Assembly (NCBI RefSeq): GCF_963675165.1 | Contig: NC_087378.1 | Coordinates: 953,001 to 1,017,000 of the forward strand | Direction of reading: 5' to 3' | DNA length: 64,000 nucleotides | Origin: Halichondria panicea | Lineage: Eukaryota > Porifera > Demospongiae > Suberitida > Halichondriidae | Part shown: positions 44,705 through 57,437 of the stretch, one piece after another | Layout: every line of letters begins with the position of its first letter | Position numbering within the stretch: the stretch's first letter is position 1 | The notes under the pieces: generated by a model | Told to the model about the DNA's origin: nothing | What the model saw: the letters and a program-made list of their open reading frames with translations, nothing else | The model's database searches: none | Made by a program: the position numbers and the translations under genes

Positions 44705-47700
44705 ATGTATGGGAGTAGTCCCAAGGCTGGACTTGCTCAGAAAAAGGTAATCTGAATGTCTAGTGTGTTATTATGCTTGCTTAATTTTATAAACATGAGA
44801 TATAATTATTGTGATATTAATCTCTTGGTGTGTTTGTGCAGAAGAAGCAGGCCATTAGACGGCTCTCACAGACAGGCAGGAAAGGATCAGGTAGAGAGAA
44901 TGTACCGTAACTATCATTGACATTCCTCTATGCAGGCAATGTCGCTGGTGGTGGCCGAGGGAGGGCAAGACGCCCATCTCAGCAAGGACAAAGCGCTACC
45001 CAAAATATGTCTCAACCTGGCTCTCAATCAGGCCTGGAAAATCCGTTTCTTAAAGCCCTTCCAGCAACAGACTCACAGGTGAAAACACTAGTGGTGAAAA
45101 CAAACCAAGGAAAAGACAATCCGTTCTTGAGTAGTCTTACCCAACGCAAGTCAGAAGATCCACTACCATCCAGTCGCAGAAAAGTGAAAAAATTGACCGT
45201 TCCCCACACTATGACTTTACCTATTCGCAGTGCAACAGTGCCATCCACCTCCTCTTCATTAACTGGACACCCACCAGATATTCACTCTACTAGTGGACAA
45301 TTGAACCCATTTCTAGCCCCCTCCCCACTCAAAGCATCAAGCACTGGAAAACTCAATGTACATTTGTCAATGCAATCGGACACTAAACCAAAAGTCTCGT
45401 TTGATCCATCACTGGAGTCTCAAACTACCAGAAAACGTAGAGTACCGTCGTATTCAGAAGTAGTCGCTGCTCATACTCAGAGTAAACCGGCCACACAGCC
45501 ACAACAGTACGCCAACTTGAAGACATTGCATATTAAGGGTATACCAAATGAACTGAACACTTCTGAAATATTACGGAGTCATTTTGCAAAGTTTGGCCAA
45601 GTCAAGCTCCTTAAGTGCTTTCCAGCAAAAATGTTTGCCACTGTAGAGTTTGCTTCTCGGGTAAATTATTATTATTACTGCACCTGCATGCATATAGCTC
45701 ATTATTTGTTCATAGGAAGAAGCTGTTATTGCGAAGAAAGCTGGGAAGATTATTTCACCGAAGCATGATCCACTGATAATATTTTGGCATGCAAGCCGAC
45801 AACCATCGTCTAGCACCCAGCCAGATGTTCCAATCATCTCCTCAGGCAATGAAACGAGTACAGACCCTAAAATCAAGAAGCCAGTGAAACAGCAGTTGAA
45901 TCAACAGGGCGATACTCAGCCCGCTAAAAATTTTCCTTTGCAACAGTCAGTTCAAAACAAACCCAAGCAATCGAATGTGTGGAGCCGTTTGGGACCTGAG
46001 AAGAAAGATGCTGATGAAGAATGGACACCTGACAAAGCTGATGGTGGTGATGAACAACAAAATGAATATGTGGATGAGGGCGTATGTGAAGGGCCTAATT
46101 TCATACAAGAACTCGGTAAAAAGTTAATTGCATCTGACTTAAGTAACACTGAACTCACTTGCAATGCACTCCATATACTTGCTAGTACATGTATACACTT
46201 CACCAATGCTCCCCCCCCTCCCCTCTCCCCCTAGGTCTCAAAGTAACTGGTGATGAAATGGATACCATTGCTAGGTCAGCTGATCATCCGTACTTTTTAC
46301 GCTCACTGATGCAGCCTGATACTGGCCCCTCTACTTTAACTCAGCCGCTAGCCACTGTTACCAGCACCGATACTAATACTAGTTTGCCTGATTCTCGTCA
46401 ACTCTACAACATCCCCATACCTGACATACCTCTGCTGCCTCACACGCGTGGACACACTGCTACCGAGTGCTATGAGAGTCTAGATGCTAGGGATCAACAG
46501 ATCAGGAAAGGTAGCCACACTGTACATAATTATAGTGTAGTCGAATTTAAGTTGAAGGAGTCTAGCTTTTTTGTTGGGCCCGTGTGTGTGTGTAATGTGT
46601 TGTGCTGTCACTATTTATACAGGCACTGTGAAAAAAACGGTGCTGTCTGAAGCCCGAGTGATAGTGGGCACCTGCCCAGACTTGTGTCCCGAGAAGGAGA
46701 GGTATCGAAGGGAATACACGAGACGATTGAGCTGGTTCGAAGTTTCCAGGGACTCTACTACAGGAGGACGTGTATGTGTTACTCTCTCACTGTAGGACCT
46801 GTATCTATTGGCAGTAGTATTGACTGTATTGTATTAGTTGCAGTCCTGTACCTGTATTGTGGTTGTTCTAGTAACCGTGTTGGGCATGTAACCACAGCTT
46901 GTATATTATATTGTGAGTACCCTGTTTATGAAAAGGACAAGTTGGTTGCTCTGTTGATCTTGTGTACGAAAGTGTTTAGGGGGGGACCCCACACTCATAC
47001 ATTTTGTGTTTTTAGGGGGAGACCTCACACTCATGTGTTTATAGGAGGGGACCCCACACTCACACATTGTTGTGTTTATGGGGGGGGCCCCACACTCATA
47101 CATTGTTGTGTTTATAGGGGGAGACTTCACACTCATACATGTTGTTTTTATAGGGAGAGACCTCACACTCACACATTGTTGTTACGTTGTTTTTTGTAGA
47201 AACCCAACGTCAACCATAAGAAGGCTATCAAAGAGTACAGTGGATCTGCAGCTGACAAGGTAACCCAGCAACCTTCTCTCATACACTCTCATACAATGTC
47301 TCCAAATGCATGCACACAGGAGGAGCCTCTTCCTCATGATCTGAGACCACTCAGCGTGCTGCAGATGACCATGGATTACCTGGTCACCAGGGTGATGGAC
47401 GATTACCAGGAGAGGCCTGCAGACTGGTACGACTTTGTCTGGAACAGAACTAGAGGAATACGAAAGGTTTGAGAGTATTCTTCTGTCATGGCTACTATTT
47501 AAATTTGTTGTATTAATAATTTTTTTTCTTTCTGCAGGACATAACTATTCAGCATTTGTGTACAGTAGAGAGCACAGAGTTGACTGAGAAATGTGCCAGG
47601 TGAGATTATTACGCTCTTATCATTGCTTATCATTGCCTGCATTATTGGTTGTGTTATTTATTCGCTATAGGTTTCATATTCTTTGTTCTTACCTGCTCTG

Positions 47701-50700
47701 TGAAGAAGACACCAACACGTTTGACCCTCGGATGAACAGTGAGAACCTCAACAAGTGTCTCCTCAGTCTCAAGCAGTTCTATAGAGATCTGAGGGTGGAG
47801 AAGGTGAGCACTTTCAGGCAACTAGGGATGTGCCCACACTGATCGGTGGGATGGTTGGCACTAACCACCTCTTAGGCCTAGAAAATGTGTGGGTTGAATT
47901 GAGATTGAGGGATTGAAAATAGCCACCACTTTTGAAATTTGTGGGTACATTACGGCATAGTGTCTAGTGCATACTGTGTGGCACATCACGGCATAGTGTC
48001 TAGTGCATACTGTGTGGCACATCACGGCATAGTGTCTAGTGCATACTGTGTGGGGTTTAGATAAGATTGGCACCAGGGAAAATAATTATGGTTCAAGCAA
48101 AATTGTAAAAGTACAGTGCCTCGTAGCCTCGATTCCAGGCCGTTCAAGGGGCTGGAGTCGAGGCTAAGTGCCTCGAGGCTTAAATGGCTTTAAATCATAC
48201 CTCTCCCTTGGATCGGTAGGTTTATGTATACGCATAACTAATATTATGGTGCTATATTATCTGTTACTAGACATTCTACTTAGTAGTTAGCTCTGCATTA
48301 GAGCACTAGCTATTGGTGGCTGCAAGAGTGAAGAAAGAACTGCAAAGCTGAACTACCAGATATAAACTCGTTTGACAGACAATTATTTATTCGTTATCTT
48401 TTCTATATTTTCAAATGAAAGTTGTGTCAAAGTGAAAATGTTATAATAGGTTAAGAATGTTGCTTTAATTGTACGAGTTATCAGCACCTGTGGCTTATAA
48501 ATGAGTTACGTTTGACAAAGGTGTACATTTGTATAAAATTCTACTAATTGCATTCATGATCCTTGTAAGGGGAATTCCCTGTTGTGATGTGATGTGATGT
48601 AGCTGTGGGGTCATTTAGAGGTCAAGTAGCTACTGTGCTAGCTAGCTTTGTTCATGTTCTATTATCTCACAAGATGGCCCGACCTGCAGTCACAGAGAAA
48701 ACAATTGAAGGAGTAAAGGAAGAACTAACATGTGTCATTTGTCAAGAATTGTTCAAGATGCCCAAAACCCTACATTGCCTACACACGTTCTGTGAAGATT
48801 GCCTGCAAAAAGCAGAGGTAGCTCGAAAGCGAATGAGAGCTTCTCGTGACTCTGATACCCCATCAGCCAACGAAGTGGAGTGCCCCTCCTGTCGTGGAAA
48901 ATTTGATTATGAAGGTCATATTGTTGGGATCAAGACTAACTTTGTGTACGTCAATCTTATTGAGCATCTGATCATTCATGAAACGATATCTACTGAAGGC
49001 AACCTCACTTGTGGCAAATGTGCCGATGAAGCTCGAGCTATTGCCTTTTGTTACGACTGCAAGTGTGCTGTTTGTGAGCCTTGCAAGCAGATGCATCAAC
49101 GTTCTGTCAAGCACTCTTCCCACAATATATGTTCACTGGAGGAGATAAAACAATCAGCCACTCTACCAGCCCTCGTAAAAAACTATCTGTGTCCGAAGCA
49201 CAACGCCGAGCAAAGTTTGTTTTGTTTCGATTGCCAGGAAATTATTTGTCGAGACTGTACAATAGTTCAGAGTGATCATCGCGACCACAACTTTCAGTTC
49301 ATACCTCAAATTATCGAAGACCAAAAGAAACAAATGCGAGAAAAGTTTCAGCCTCTTGAGGAGAATTTGAAGATTGTTACCGGGTGCTGTGAAAGGCTAG
49401 CCGCTCATATCGATAAAGTAACACAAGTTCACGACAAGCGATCGAGGAGAATCAACGATGCTGTTGACAAGTCGATTGAAATACTTGAGCAACGAAGGGC
49501 CCACCTGCTGGAAGACTCCCATTCAGTCCATGCTGTCAAGAAGAAGAATCTGGACATTGAGTTAGAGGGGGTTGAAGGAGTTAGGGCCTCCATAGCCAGT
49601 GCTATCGACTTCTGTATGACAACCTTGGAAAAAAGAAGTGAAGTTGAGATACTCATGTACAAGAAAGAGATGCTGGCTCGCGCCAAGACACTGTCAGAGA
49701 TGCACAGAGCATTTGAGAATTTTGATATATCCGAGGACGATCACACTCACTTTACGTACGATGACCAACCCATGCGTGTATTTGGGAAGCTTTGTGATGC
49801 CCCTTTCCCCAATACAACCACAGCAGAGGGGCCAGGGCTGGAGAGTCCACTACAGAATGTTGATACCTCGTTCAAAATTATGGCTTGTGATTCAAACGGT
49901 CGAGGACTTATGAGTGGCGGAGGAGATTGCAATATCGAGGTGGCTTGTGTGCCAACAATCACACAGAAGACAATCAAGTACCCCAGTACCATCACAGACA
50001 ACCATGACGGCACGTACATTGTTTGCTATCGTCCAGAATATCCGGGGCACACCAAAGTCTCAATCAAATTCAACAACGAGCATATCCAAGGGAGCCCCTT
50101 CAATTCAAGAGTTGCTCGAAACTATATCCATCCGATTCCGGCCCCCTTCACTCTCACTGTCCCCAACTCGAGTCCTTGGGGTGTGGCCATGGTGTCTGAC
50201 ACAGAGCTGGCCGTCACAGCCTCCGACTGTATTGTGCACATCTATGACATCATCACCAGAGAAGAGGTTGATCAAGTTCGCTCCAACTTCACACGACCGT
50301 ACGGTATGTCTACAGATCACGAGAACTGCCTCTGGATCACGGACAGAGAGGCACACATGGTGCAGAAGTTTCGTCGCGAGAGTAACGGGGAATTTGTCAA
50401 GCTGTTTCAGTTTGGATCTCGTGGTATACAAGCGGGACAGTTTTCACACCCAAGAGGCGTTGCTGTCAACCCAGCCACCGGCTACATCTATATATCCGAT
50501 ATGAAGAACAACCGTATACAGATATTCAAACCAGATTCACCCGCCCCCCGTTACGTGGGTCAGTTCGGAGCACCTGGAAACGGCCGAGGACTCTTCAATC
50601 TTCCGGCTGGAATGATCTTCAATTTGAAGGGCGAATTGGTTGTATGCGATGACCACAATTGTCGACTTCAAGTTTTCGACCCTGAAGGCACCTTCAAGTA

Positions 50701-51809
50701 TATGCTAGGAACTACTAGCTCTGAGAAAGGCCTACTTTGTTCTCCAATTGACATCACTCAAGATTTCCGAGGGCGTTTGGTTATCACTGAGTTCGGTAGC
50801 CACAGTGTCACTTTTTTGAGCCCTGAAGGTGATATTTTGAACTGTATTCGAACGATTGGCACGGGATTTGGGCAGTTTGTGCATCCTCGAGGGATTACGT
50901 CCGATTCTGCAGGTTTTGTGTACGTGGCCGACAACGAGAACATGAGAGTAGTTAGGTTTTAATTGAGCACTGAGTTGTTTCTTTGTGTGTGTGTGTTAGT
51001 GTTATATAGCACAAGTGTGGCTGATTTAGGGACTAGCTAGAGCATATTCTGTATGTTAATTTTTGTATTAAATATACAATGCAATTTTGACAGTTTTGTT
51101 TATCAATTTTGAGATCAACATTAATTGAAACTGATTATTACGTTAATTATCATATTAAATTTAATAATTATTGTCTATGTACATACATATAGGGTGTTCT
51201 TTGTCCAAATGAGGCGGAGTTCTGTTGCTATGACATCCTCCTGCATCTCACTGACGGCAATGTACTCGAGTAAGCCTTAGGGGAACACTTTGTGTATGTA
51301 TAGTTATTAGTCATGCTGTAAGGGAATTCCCCTGCTTGTTGTCTGAAAGCCTCATGCTCGTACATGTGGTATATAGCTACCACAAGTCCATAGGATTTAC
51401 CGTAATAGTTGCTTTACACGTATTCTATGTAGGTACGAAGTCAGTGTTGGTGCATAATAATTATGACAATACTTATGACAATATACTTATTGATAATACT
51501 TTGTAGTGCTGACTCCTCCCCTCTCTCCCTCAGCTTGGTGACCCAATATTCTCCGTCTGTCATAGACACACTGGCAGTGAGGTTTGCTATAGACGTCGCT
51601 CTTTCCTTCGACTCAAACAATTTTGTCAAGTTCTTCAAGCTAGCAAGGTGAGCTGCTAACTGCATGACTCTCATGTACACCACACCATTGAAACTTGTCA
51701 CCATAAGATCATACCATCAATCTCAGCAACTGCCTAAAGTTATTACCTTTCCTACTGCTTGCATAACTAACAACCCACCCCACACACACACACACACACA
51801 CACACCACA

Positions 51810-51852
<43 letters not shown>

Positions 51853-54800
51853 ACACACTAGGACAGCAACATTTCTGAATGGCTGTGTTCTTCATCGCTA
51901 CTTCAACTTGGCTCGCACTAGAGCTGTGGAAGTGCTCAACCGTTCTCATACCTCCCAGAAGAGACCAACTAACTTCCCTCTCTCAGACCTTTCCAGAATA
52001 CTGGCCTTTGGAACCAATGAAGAGGTTGAGTTTATACATAGTATTGTGCATGTGTCTAGGCTGTTGCCATTTTTATTTATCTGTACGAATAGATTAACAA
52101 ATTATGACAAATCAGTTACTTGAGTTGGTTGGTACTTCTGTGCTAGCCAGGGTTCTCCGTACTTATATTGTCTGATCCATGCTTGCCTAGGCATTCTGTG
52201 AACCTAGTTTCAATTTTGATTCCATAGGCAGCTGTGTTTTGCGAGCTGTCGTTTAATCTGACGGTCCCACCTCCGCGGAAAACTGTTCAGTTCTTGCGAG
52301 GAGGCATGACTGAGGGAGAGCAGATGCCGGCACAGAAGAGCTACCATCTTGTCGACTGCAAGAATAAGAAACCACTTGGAGAGGTCAGTTGACTACTAAA
52401 ATGTGTAGCAGAGTGTGCAAGTAAACTTTATATCATTGCATGCATGCAGGTGGTGTATGGGAAACCTCTCCCGCCCTTGTTCAACCATACCCCTTTCTCG
52501 AGTTTCTCGTCAGAGGGTCTACCACTGCGTTCGATTACCCCTCCGCCCCCTACCTATGTCCCCCCTCCCCTACCACGTGAACCCTCGTACACAAAGGAGG
52601 ACCTTATGACGGCTGTGGAGAGTGTGGAGTGTGAGGCTGTGAGTGTGTGTGTGGAGGATGTGGTATTTGAGTGCCTGCGTGAAGAAATAGACCTTTTGAG
52701 AGAGATAGAAGAACTAGCCTGTATCTTTATACAAGAAGAGCTTCTACATGAGTTGATCAAGGCTGAGAGTCAAGAGGTGGCTCAGAAGGCTGTCTTGGAG
52801 ACCCTGGAAGTCAAGGCAATTAAAGACAAAATGGCTGAATCTGCTGTCATAGAGGCACTTGATGTTGTGTTGAAGGAGGCAGTTGAAGAGATTATTCAGA
52901 CCATCTATTGGTATGTTGTGTTGTACTTGATGCAAAAGTTTGATAGGCTACAAAGCTAAAGAAGGAAGATGTTTGTACCAGGACGTACAACAATGTACTT
53001 ATTCTTTAGATGTAGCCCATAATTATGTTGACAACGTCAACCAATACTCTTGGAGACAAAGCCAGTCACAGTACTGATGTACTGATAAGCAAGTAATTGG
53101 GCTATAAGAGAGTCATAATGTAACTTGCTGTCACAGTACTGGGTTGTACTGTACAGGGAAAGCCTGGCCTGCTGGAGGGAGATCCCCTGAGTGTCAAAGT
53201 GGCATTGTTGCATTATAGCATGTATATACATGTATGTATGTATGTACCACGTACATGTACATACTTACATGTTATTATATGTGTGATTGTGTCTTTACAG
53301 GGACTGTGTGCTGACTGCCCAGGCAAAAGAGGCAGCTGTCATTCATCTCACTGTGGAGCTGGTGGAGGAGTGTGTGTGTGAGGGTGTGAGGGGGCTGGTC
53401 TGTGAGACACTCGAACAGGTCAAACACGAGAAAAAGGAAAAACTAGAGGCAATCAGGCGGGAATGTTTATTGCAGCGTACACTCAAGTACTGGCAAAGGT
53501 GAAGCCCTTCCTTGTACGTATATATTGATGGTTATACTGATACTCTCTCACAGATGGCGATTGTCATTGAAGGCCAGGGAACATGTTCGACAGTGTGCTT
53601 CCGATATCCCACCCCTCCCTCCTATGATGTCATTACCATGGCAACTGGACATCCTCTGCCCACTTGAGAAACGACGAAAGGTAGAAGTCGCAACCTCATT
53701 TGAAACTGCTGGGCAACTGGAGGACAGCAAGAAAGAAAGAGATAAAAGACGGTATGTACCTTACGGCCGTGCGTTAAATAGAGCATCTTTGAACATCCAT
53801 AACTTTAATTCCGTTGGTCCAATAACGTTGATTTTCTGAAAGCTTAGAAGGAGTTCTGTGGGATGGTATGGTTAAATCTCGGCCAAAATTTCCTGTTTTC
53901 AGAAAAATACCATGGTCTTTTTTATAAAGCCCATTGGTATTTTAATTGTCACAAAAACAGACTTTTGATTTTACTTAAAGGCCTCTCTAAGCTTTCAGAA
54001 AATCGTGTTATTGGACCAACGGCACATCTAATTATTTGCCTCTCCACCCACGCATACCCACGCATACACAGACACGAATTTTATGCTCCGTTGAACCTGC
54101 CGCTAATTCTCCAAGACTCCCTCCTGGCATTCCACACCCCCTCACACCCCCACACTCCTCACATCCACTGGAAGCTCGCGTTCATCTACCCTCCACAAAG
54201 TACACTCCCCCCTTCTGATAAGCACACTCTCAACTGGCTCTATCGGAAACTCAAGACCGTTACTGGCTCATCTGTTCCCAGCAAAAACACAGAACTGTTG
54301 GCTTTGTACTCTGCCCCTGTTCAAGGGGGTGTGCTAGACCATTGGGATAAACAGGCAACACGAAAGCTAAACGTAGCCGTACAGGGTATATGCTCTCACT
54401 GGAGAGGTGAAGTGAATGGAGCATCAGGGATCATGCTGTATGCACAGTTGCCACAAGGAGAGAGCATTCAGGTACATGTCACATGGTTGATATTAGAATG
54501 TGTGCCATACCAGTAGTACTAAGTCGCTGTTGTTTCTGCTATAATCTAACGATTAGTGTCCTGTGTCAGATTATCCTTACTGCTACCATTTAGGTAGTTT
54601 TTTTTAACAATTGCTAATCATGCTTGCGTATTTCCCTGTAGGAATACATTGAGAGTGTGTTTGAGATGCTGGGTGTGGTGATGAGGAGTCACAAGAGCTC
54701 CACTCCTGTACCCCTCTTGTTAGCCCACTCTAGGGAACTGGAGGACAACCACTTGGCAGCGTGGATCTCTCTCAGAAGAGGTATGTACAGCTACATAATT

Positions 54801-57437
54801 ATATGTAATAGGCAAACTTCAGCTAATTAGAAGCTTCTTGTACAAGTGGTCGTACAAGGCAGACCATAGCTAGTCAATAACATACATGTAGCTATATATA
54901 GCCAATAATCTAATGCTACTGTAACAGTACGCTGCAAAGCATGCCGTGGGACTTAATAGCAGATCCTTTTAGTTGTACGTAGCCATGCTTCTTGTATTGG
55001 CTTCGTGGTATCATTAGGTAAATGCTGTGCCAAGAAGACTAGTGTGCTCATGAATTGTCTGTCTTTGCCCACACAGCATTTGGAGACTATTGTAAACAAC
55101 CACAATCGTGTTTGTCTGATGTGGAGTGTCTCAAGTTGGACATCCCCAGTTATGTGCCACCCACGCAAACCACAGAGGAAGAAGCAGTAAGTCAAGCACT
55201 CCATTACCTGTCACATAGGCTATTGACTCTAGGCATCATAATCCGTCGCCAAGCCTATAGAATTATTTTTGTGAAATATTTGTTCGCTAACTTTGAAACC
55301 CCAAAGTTTGAACTCTTAAAATGTAGTTTGGTAGACTACTGAGTAAGTTTTGTGCTCCCACTGTTTAGGTGTGTACGCGTCTTCGCTGGCTTGTGGAGCA
55401 CTCCCCATCTCCGCCCACTCTGTTTCACACACCAGTCAAGGACTATGTCGAGAAAGGTGGGCTGGTTTCAACCATTCTGTAATACCCGGTACAATCTGTT
55501 ATTGTGTGGCCTCTCTAACCATCGCAACTTCCACCCCACTTCTCTCGACTAAGAAACTGTCTCGACTAAGAAACTGTACATGTGTGCATATACTTTGTGT
55601 GCAGCCACTTTGAGTTTATTCACTGCTCTGATCATTCACAGGTCTACTTGATCTCTTTGTTCCACTGGTGGTCTCAGACAGCACTGCTCGGGAGAAGGCC
55701 ACCCTCCCCTCTCAGGCCCCTGCCCCTATTATCAGTCTCTATAATTACATCCTAGACCACTTGGCAACTGTTGCAACGGGAGAAGAGTTGGAGGAACTTG
55801 ATTGGCCAATTCCTGAGTATGCAGCACAAACATTTACACAGAAAAGTAAGTATGCTGGTAGTAAACGAAACCTGCTAATGTGTACATTTCACTGTTTTAT
55901 TTTAACATTTGCTATGAATGATTCTTTTCTTACAGGTTTGCCTCCGGTCTTCTGGAATCGTCCTTCCTACTTGTCTAAGTTGCAGACGTGCCTGGCCAGC
56001 CTTCAGTTGCCCTCCCCTGCTCTCAGTCTGGGTCCACATTGGACTGAGGCCGAGTGGTCCACTCAGTGTTCCCAGTGTCTCAACTATGTGGCCTCCTTGC
56101 AGCTGCCTGGGTCCCCTCATGGCTCTGTCACATTGCTCTCAAGGTACTGCTCACCTTGTAGGACCACCTTCCCTAGACTAACAGGCCCGCTGTATATAGC
56201 AATTCTTTTTGTGGTTTTTCTCAGGATCAAGGCCTTACTTCACCGCCATCATCACATGTTTGAGTGTGGTGAGACTGATGAACCAGAATGCTGCGTTCCA
56301 TGGACTCATGTGATCCTCGCTTGTATTGAGCACATCCTCTCATGTTTGGACTCAGATCTTTGGGCAAGTACTCTCCATAGCGTTAAACGGAAGTTTACCG
56401 TGCCTACAAGCTGGCTGAGAGCGCAGGCAGAGACAAGTCTTGCCACAGCTTCTCAACTCACTGGGCTACAGTCACCAAGGAAAATAAGGTGTTATACCAG
56501 TTCGATACGCACACAGTAATCTCAAGATAGTTTGTTATGTACATTACAGGTACTTAAAAGTGCTCAGTGCTATGATTTTGTGTTTTGCTTGCACAGGCAC
56601 AGAAGACATAGAAGTGACCCTCCTCATCTGACGGGGACGCCCCTACATTCTTCAACTCATTACCCCAGTCCCTCTCCTACCCCTAAGCCCCCCTCTAGTG
56701 TGGGTGTGTCCCCGTATGGTGTACATGGCAACACAACCATCCCCTCCACTGTGTCCCTACATCATGAGACAACTGCTGTCCAAGTTAGGGAACTGACACA
56801 AAAGCTAACATTGTTGCAAATGGAGAAAGCCCACTCACAAAGGTGCATTTCTCTGCATAGATGGAGAAATTAATGGCTAAAAATCAATGTTAAAACTACA
56901 AATAATTTATGTACTATTATACATACAGCCAAGATTTCATTGAACTCTTGATACAGCAGATAGCTTTATGATGGACTGTTGGTATTGCATAGGTTTGAGG
57001 CCCAGCTCCAGGAGTGGATGAGCTCTACCAGTGTGCCCAGCCCACCTGTAGTGAGTGAGCAGGTTTCCAGTGAAGGTCGTCCGAAACCCTCCTCCTTAAG
57101 TGAAAAACTGGAAGAGCTTCAGGCTGGGATCAGAACAGCCAGGTAAGTCAGTCCTACATGTAATGCCATTGGAAGTGCTGTTGACCCTAGCTAATTCGCC
57201 TTTAGAAGTGTACTGTTGTGATTTTCTATCCCCACTATCCCTCTCACTCTATTCCTCTTTCTCCTCTACTATCCTTCCCCCGTTCTCTCCCTAGCTTTTC
57301 CCCATGTACATTAATTCCTAACTATAGATCGAGCCATGTATCAATGTCAGTAGGCTCAGGCTGACACCTTTTTGTCCCCTTACAGATGGAAAGAGAAGGA
57401 AACCAATACCTACCTAAGAGCTCTTTCAAGAACTTAA
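44705..57437 (+). CDS. MCM3AP: GANP / MCM3AP, Sac3-domain mRNA export factor
   Basis: Twenty-seven exons join in phase to 1,756 aa: 44705-44746, 44842-44890, 44936-45660, 45716-46115, 46235-46510, 46623-46771, 47200-47259, 47320-47466, 47538-47599, 47671-47803, 51193-51269, 51534-51647, 51862-52024, 52228-52383, 52450-52910, 53301-53498, 53554-53751, 54072-54471, 54642-54780, 55077-55186, 55369-55456, 55642-55845, 55936-56143, 56225-56488, 56597-56842, 56993-57142, 57386-57437. The N-terminus has three NPFL repeats ([25 protein letters not shown]) in place of FG repeats, then an RRM ([20 protein letters not shown]). The Sac3 domain begins [20 protein letters not shown] and includes [20 protein letters not shown] and [13 protein letters not shown] long helical region ([20 protein letters not shown]) leads to the MCM3AP C-terminal part. 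GANP is the scaffold of TREX-2 at nuclear pores. Intron 10 is 3.4 kb and hosts the TRIM gene. Confidence 0.95.
46975..47195 (+). repeat. About 36-bp minisatellite in GANP intron 6
   Basis: Six or so units of the form GGGGGACCCCACACTCATAC, ATTGTTGTGTTTATA run up to the exon 7 acceptor at 47200. Most units end in TTTATAG or TTTTTAG followed by G, so each copy carries an acceptor-like site. The true acceptor (ttttttgtag) looks like the last member. Confidence 0.8.
47945..48055 (+). repeat. Three tandem copies of a 41-bp unit in GANP intron 10
   Basis: CACATCACGGCATAGTGTCT, AGTGCATACTGTGTGG is repeated three times with one or two differences (the first copy begins TACATTACGG). It is non-coding. 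Confidence 0.85.
48124..48166. mobile_element. Minimal hairpin element, TAGCCTCGA ends
   Basis: TAGCCTCGATTCCAGGCC and GGCTGGAGTCGAGGCTA form a 43-bp inverted pair with a short loop. It is the smallest member of the family at 21325, 33750 and 42897. Confidence 0.7.
48674..50962 (+). CDS. TRIM-NHL protein (RING, B-boxes, filamin, NHL), single exon in a GANP intron
   Basis: This uninterrupted 762-aa frame lies inside GANP intron 10 on the same strand. In order: RING ([28 protein letters not shown]), two B-boxes ([40 protein letters not shown]), coiled coil (about 220-370), a filamin-type Ig repeat ([40 protein letters not shown]) and an NHL propeller ([24 protein letters not shown]-type repeats to the end). 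This is the layout of TRIM2, 3, 71 and Brat-like RNA-binding ubiquitin ligases. The ATG at 48674 is the first in frame, just before the RING. Lack of introns suggests a retrocopy or a lineage-specific TRIM expansion. Confidence 0.92.
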   Translation: MARPAVTEKTIEGVKEELTCVICQELFKMPKTLHCLHTFCEDCLQKAEVARKRMRASRDSDTPSANEVECPSCRGKFDYEGHIVGIKTNFVYVNLIEHLIIHETISTEGNLTCGKCADEARAIAFCYDCKCAVCEPCKQMHQRSVKHSSHNICSLEEIKQSATLPALVKNYLCPKHNAEQSLFCFDCQEIICRDCTIVQSDHRDHNFQFIPQIIEDQKKQMREKFQPLEENLKIVTGCCERLAAHIDKVTQVHDKRSRRINDAVDKSIEILEQRRAHLLEDSHSVHAVKKKNLDIELEGVEGVRASIASAIDFCMTTLEKRSEVEILMYKKEMLARAKTLSEMHRAFENFDISEDDHTHFTYDDQPMRVFGKLCDAPFPNTTTAEGPGLESPLQNVDTSFKIMACDSNGRGLMSGGGDCNIEVACVPTITQKTIKYPSTITDNHDGTYIVCYRPEYPGHTKVSIKFNNEHIQGSPFNSRVARNYIHPIPAPFTLTVPNSSPWGVAMVSDTELAVTASDCIVHIYDIITREEVDQVRSNFTRPYGMSTDHENCLWITDREAHMVQKFRRESNGEFVKLFQFGSRGIQAGQFSHPRGVAVNPATGYIYISDMKNNRIQIFKPDSPAPRYVGQFGAPGNGRGLFNLPAGMIFNLKGELVVCDDHNCRLQVFDPEGTFKYMLGTTSSEKGLLCSPIDITQDFRGRLVITEFGSHSVTFLSPEGDILNCIRTIGTGFGQFVHPRGITSDSAGFVYVADNENMRVVRF
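51780..51850 (+). repeat. (CA)n microsatellite before GANP exon 13
   Basis: About 70 bp of CA repeats, broken once by CCACACTACAC, lie just ahead of the acceptor at 51861. This is the second exon in the window preceded by CA repeats instead of a clear pyrimidine tract. Confidence 0.9.
53760..54024. mobile_element. MITE-like foldback element in GANP intron 17
   Basis: Inner arms CCGTTGGTCCAATAACG, TTTTCTGAAAGCTTAGA on the left and CTCTAAGCTTTCAGAAAATC, GTTATTGGACCAACGG on the right are inverted repeats. The outer left part (GCGTTAAATAGAGCATCTTT) is the reverse complement of sequence in the PRPF6 intron 20 repeat at about 37880-37900. Confidence 0.75.
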
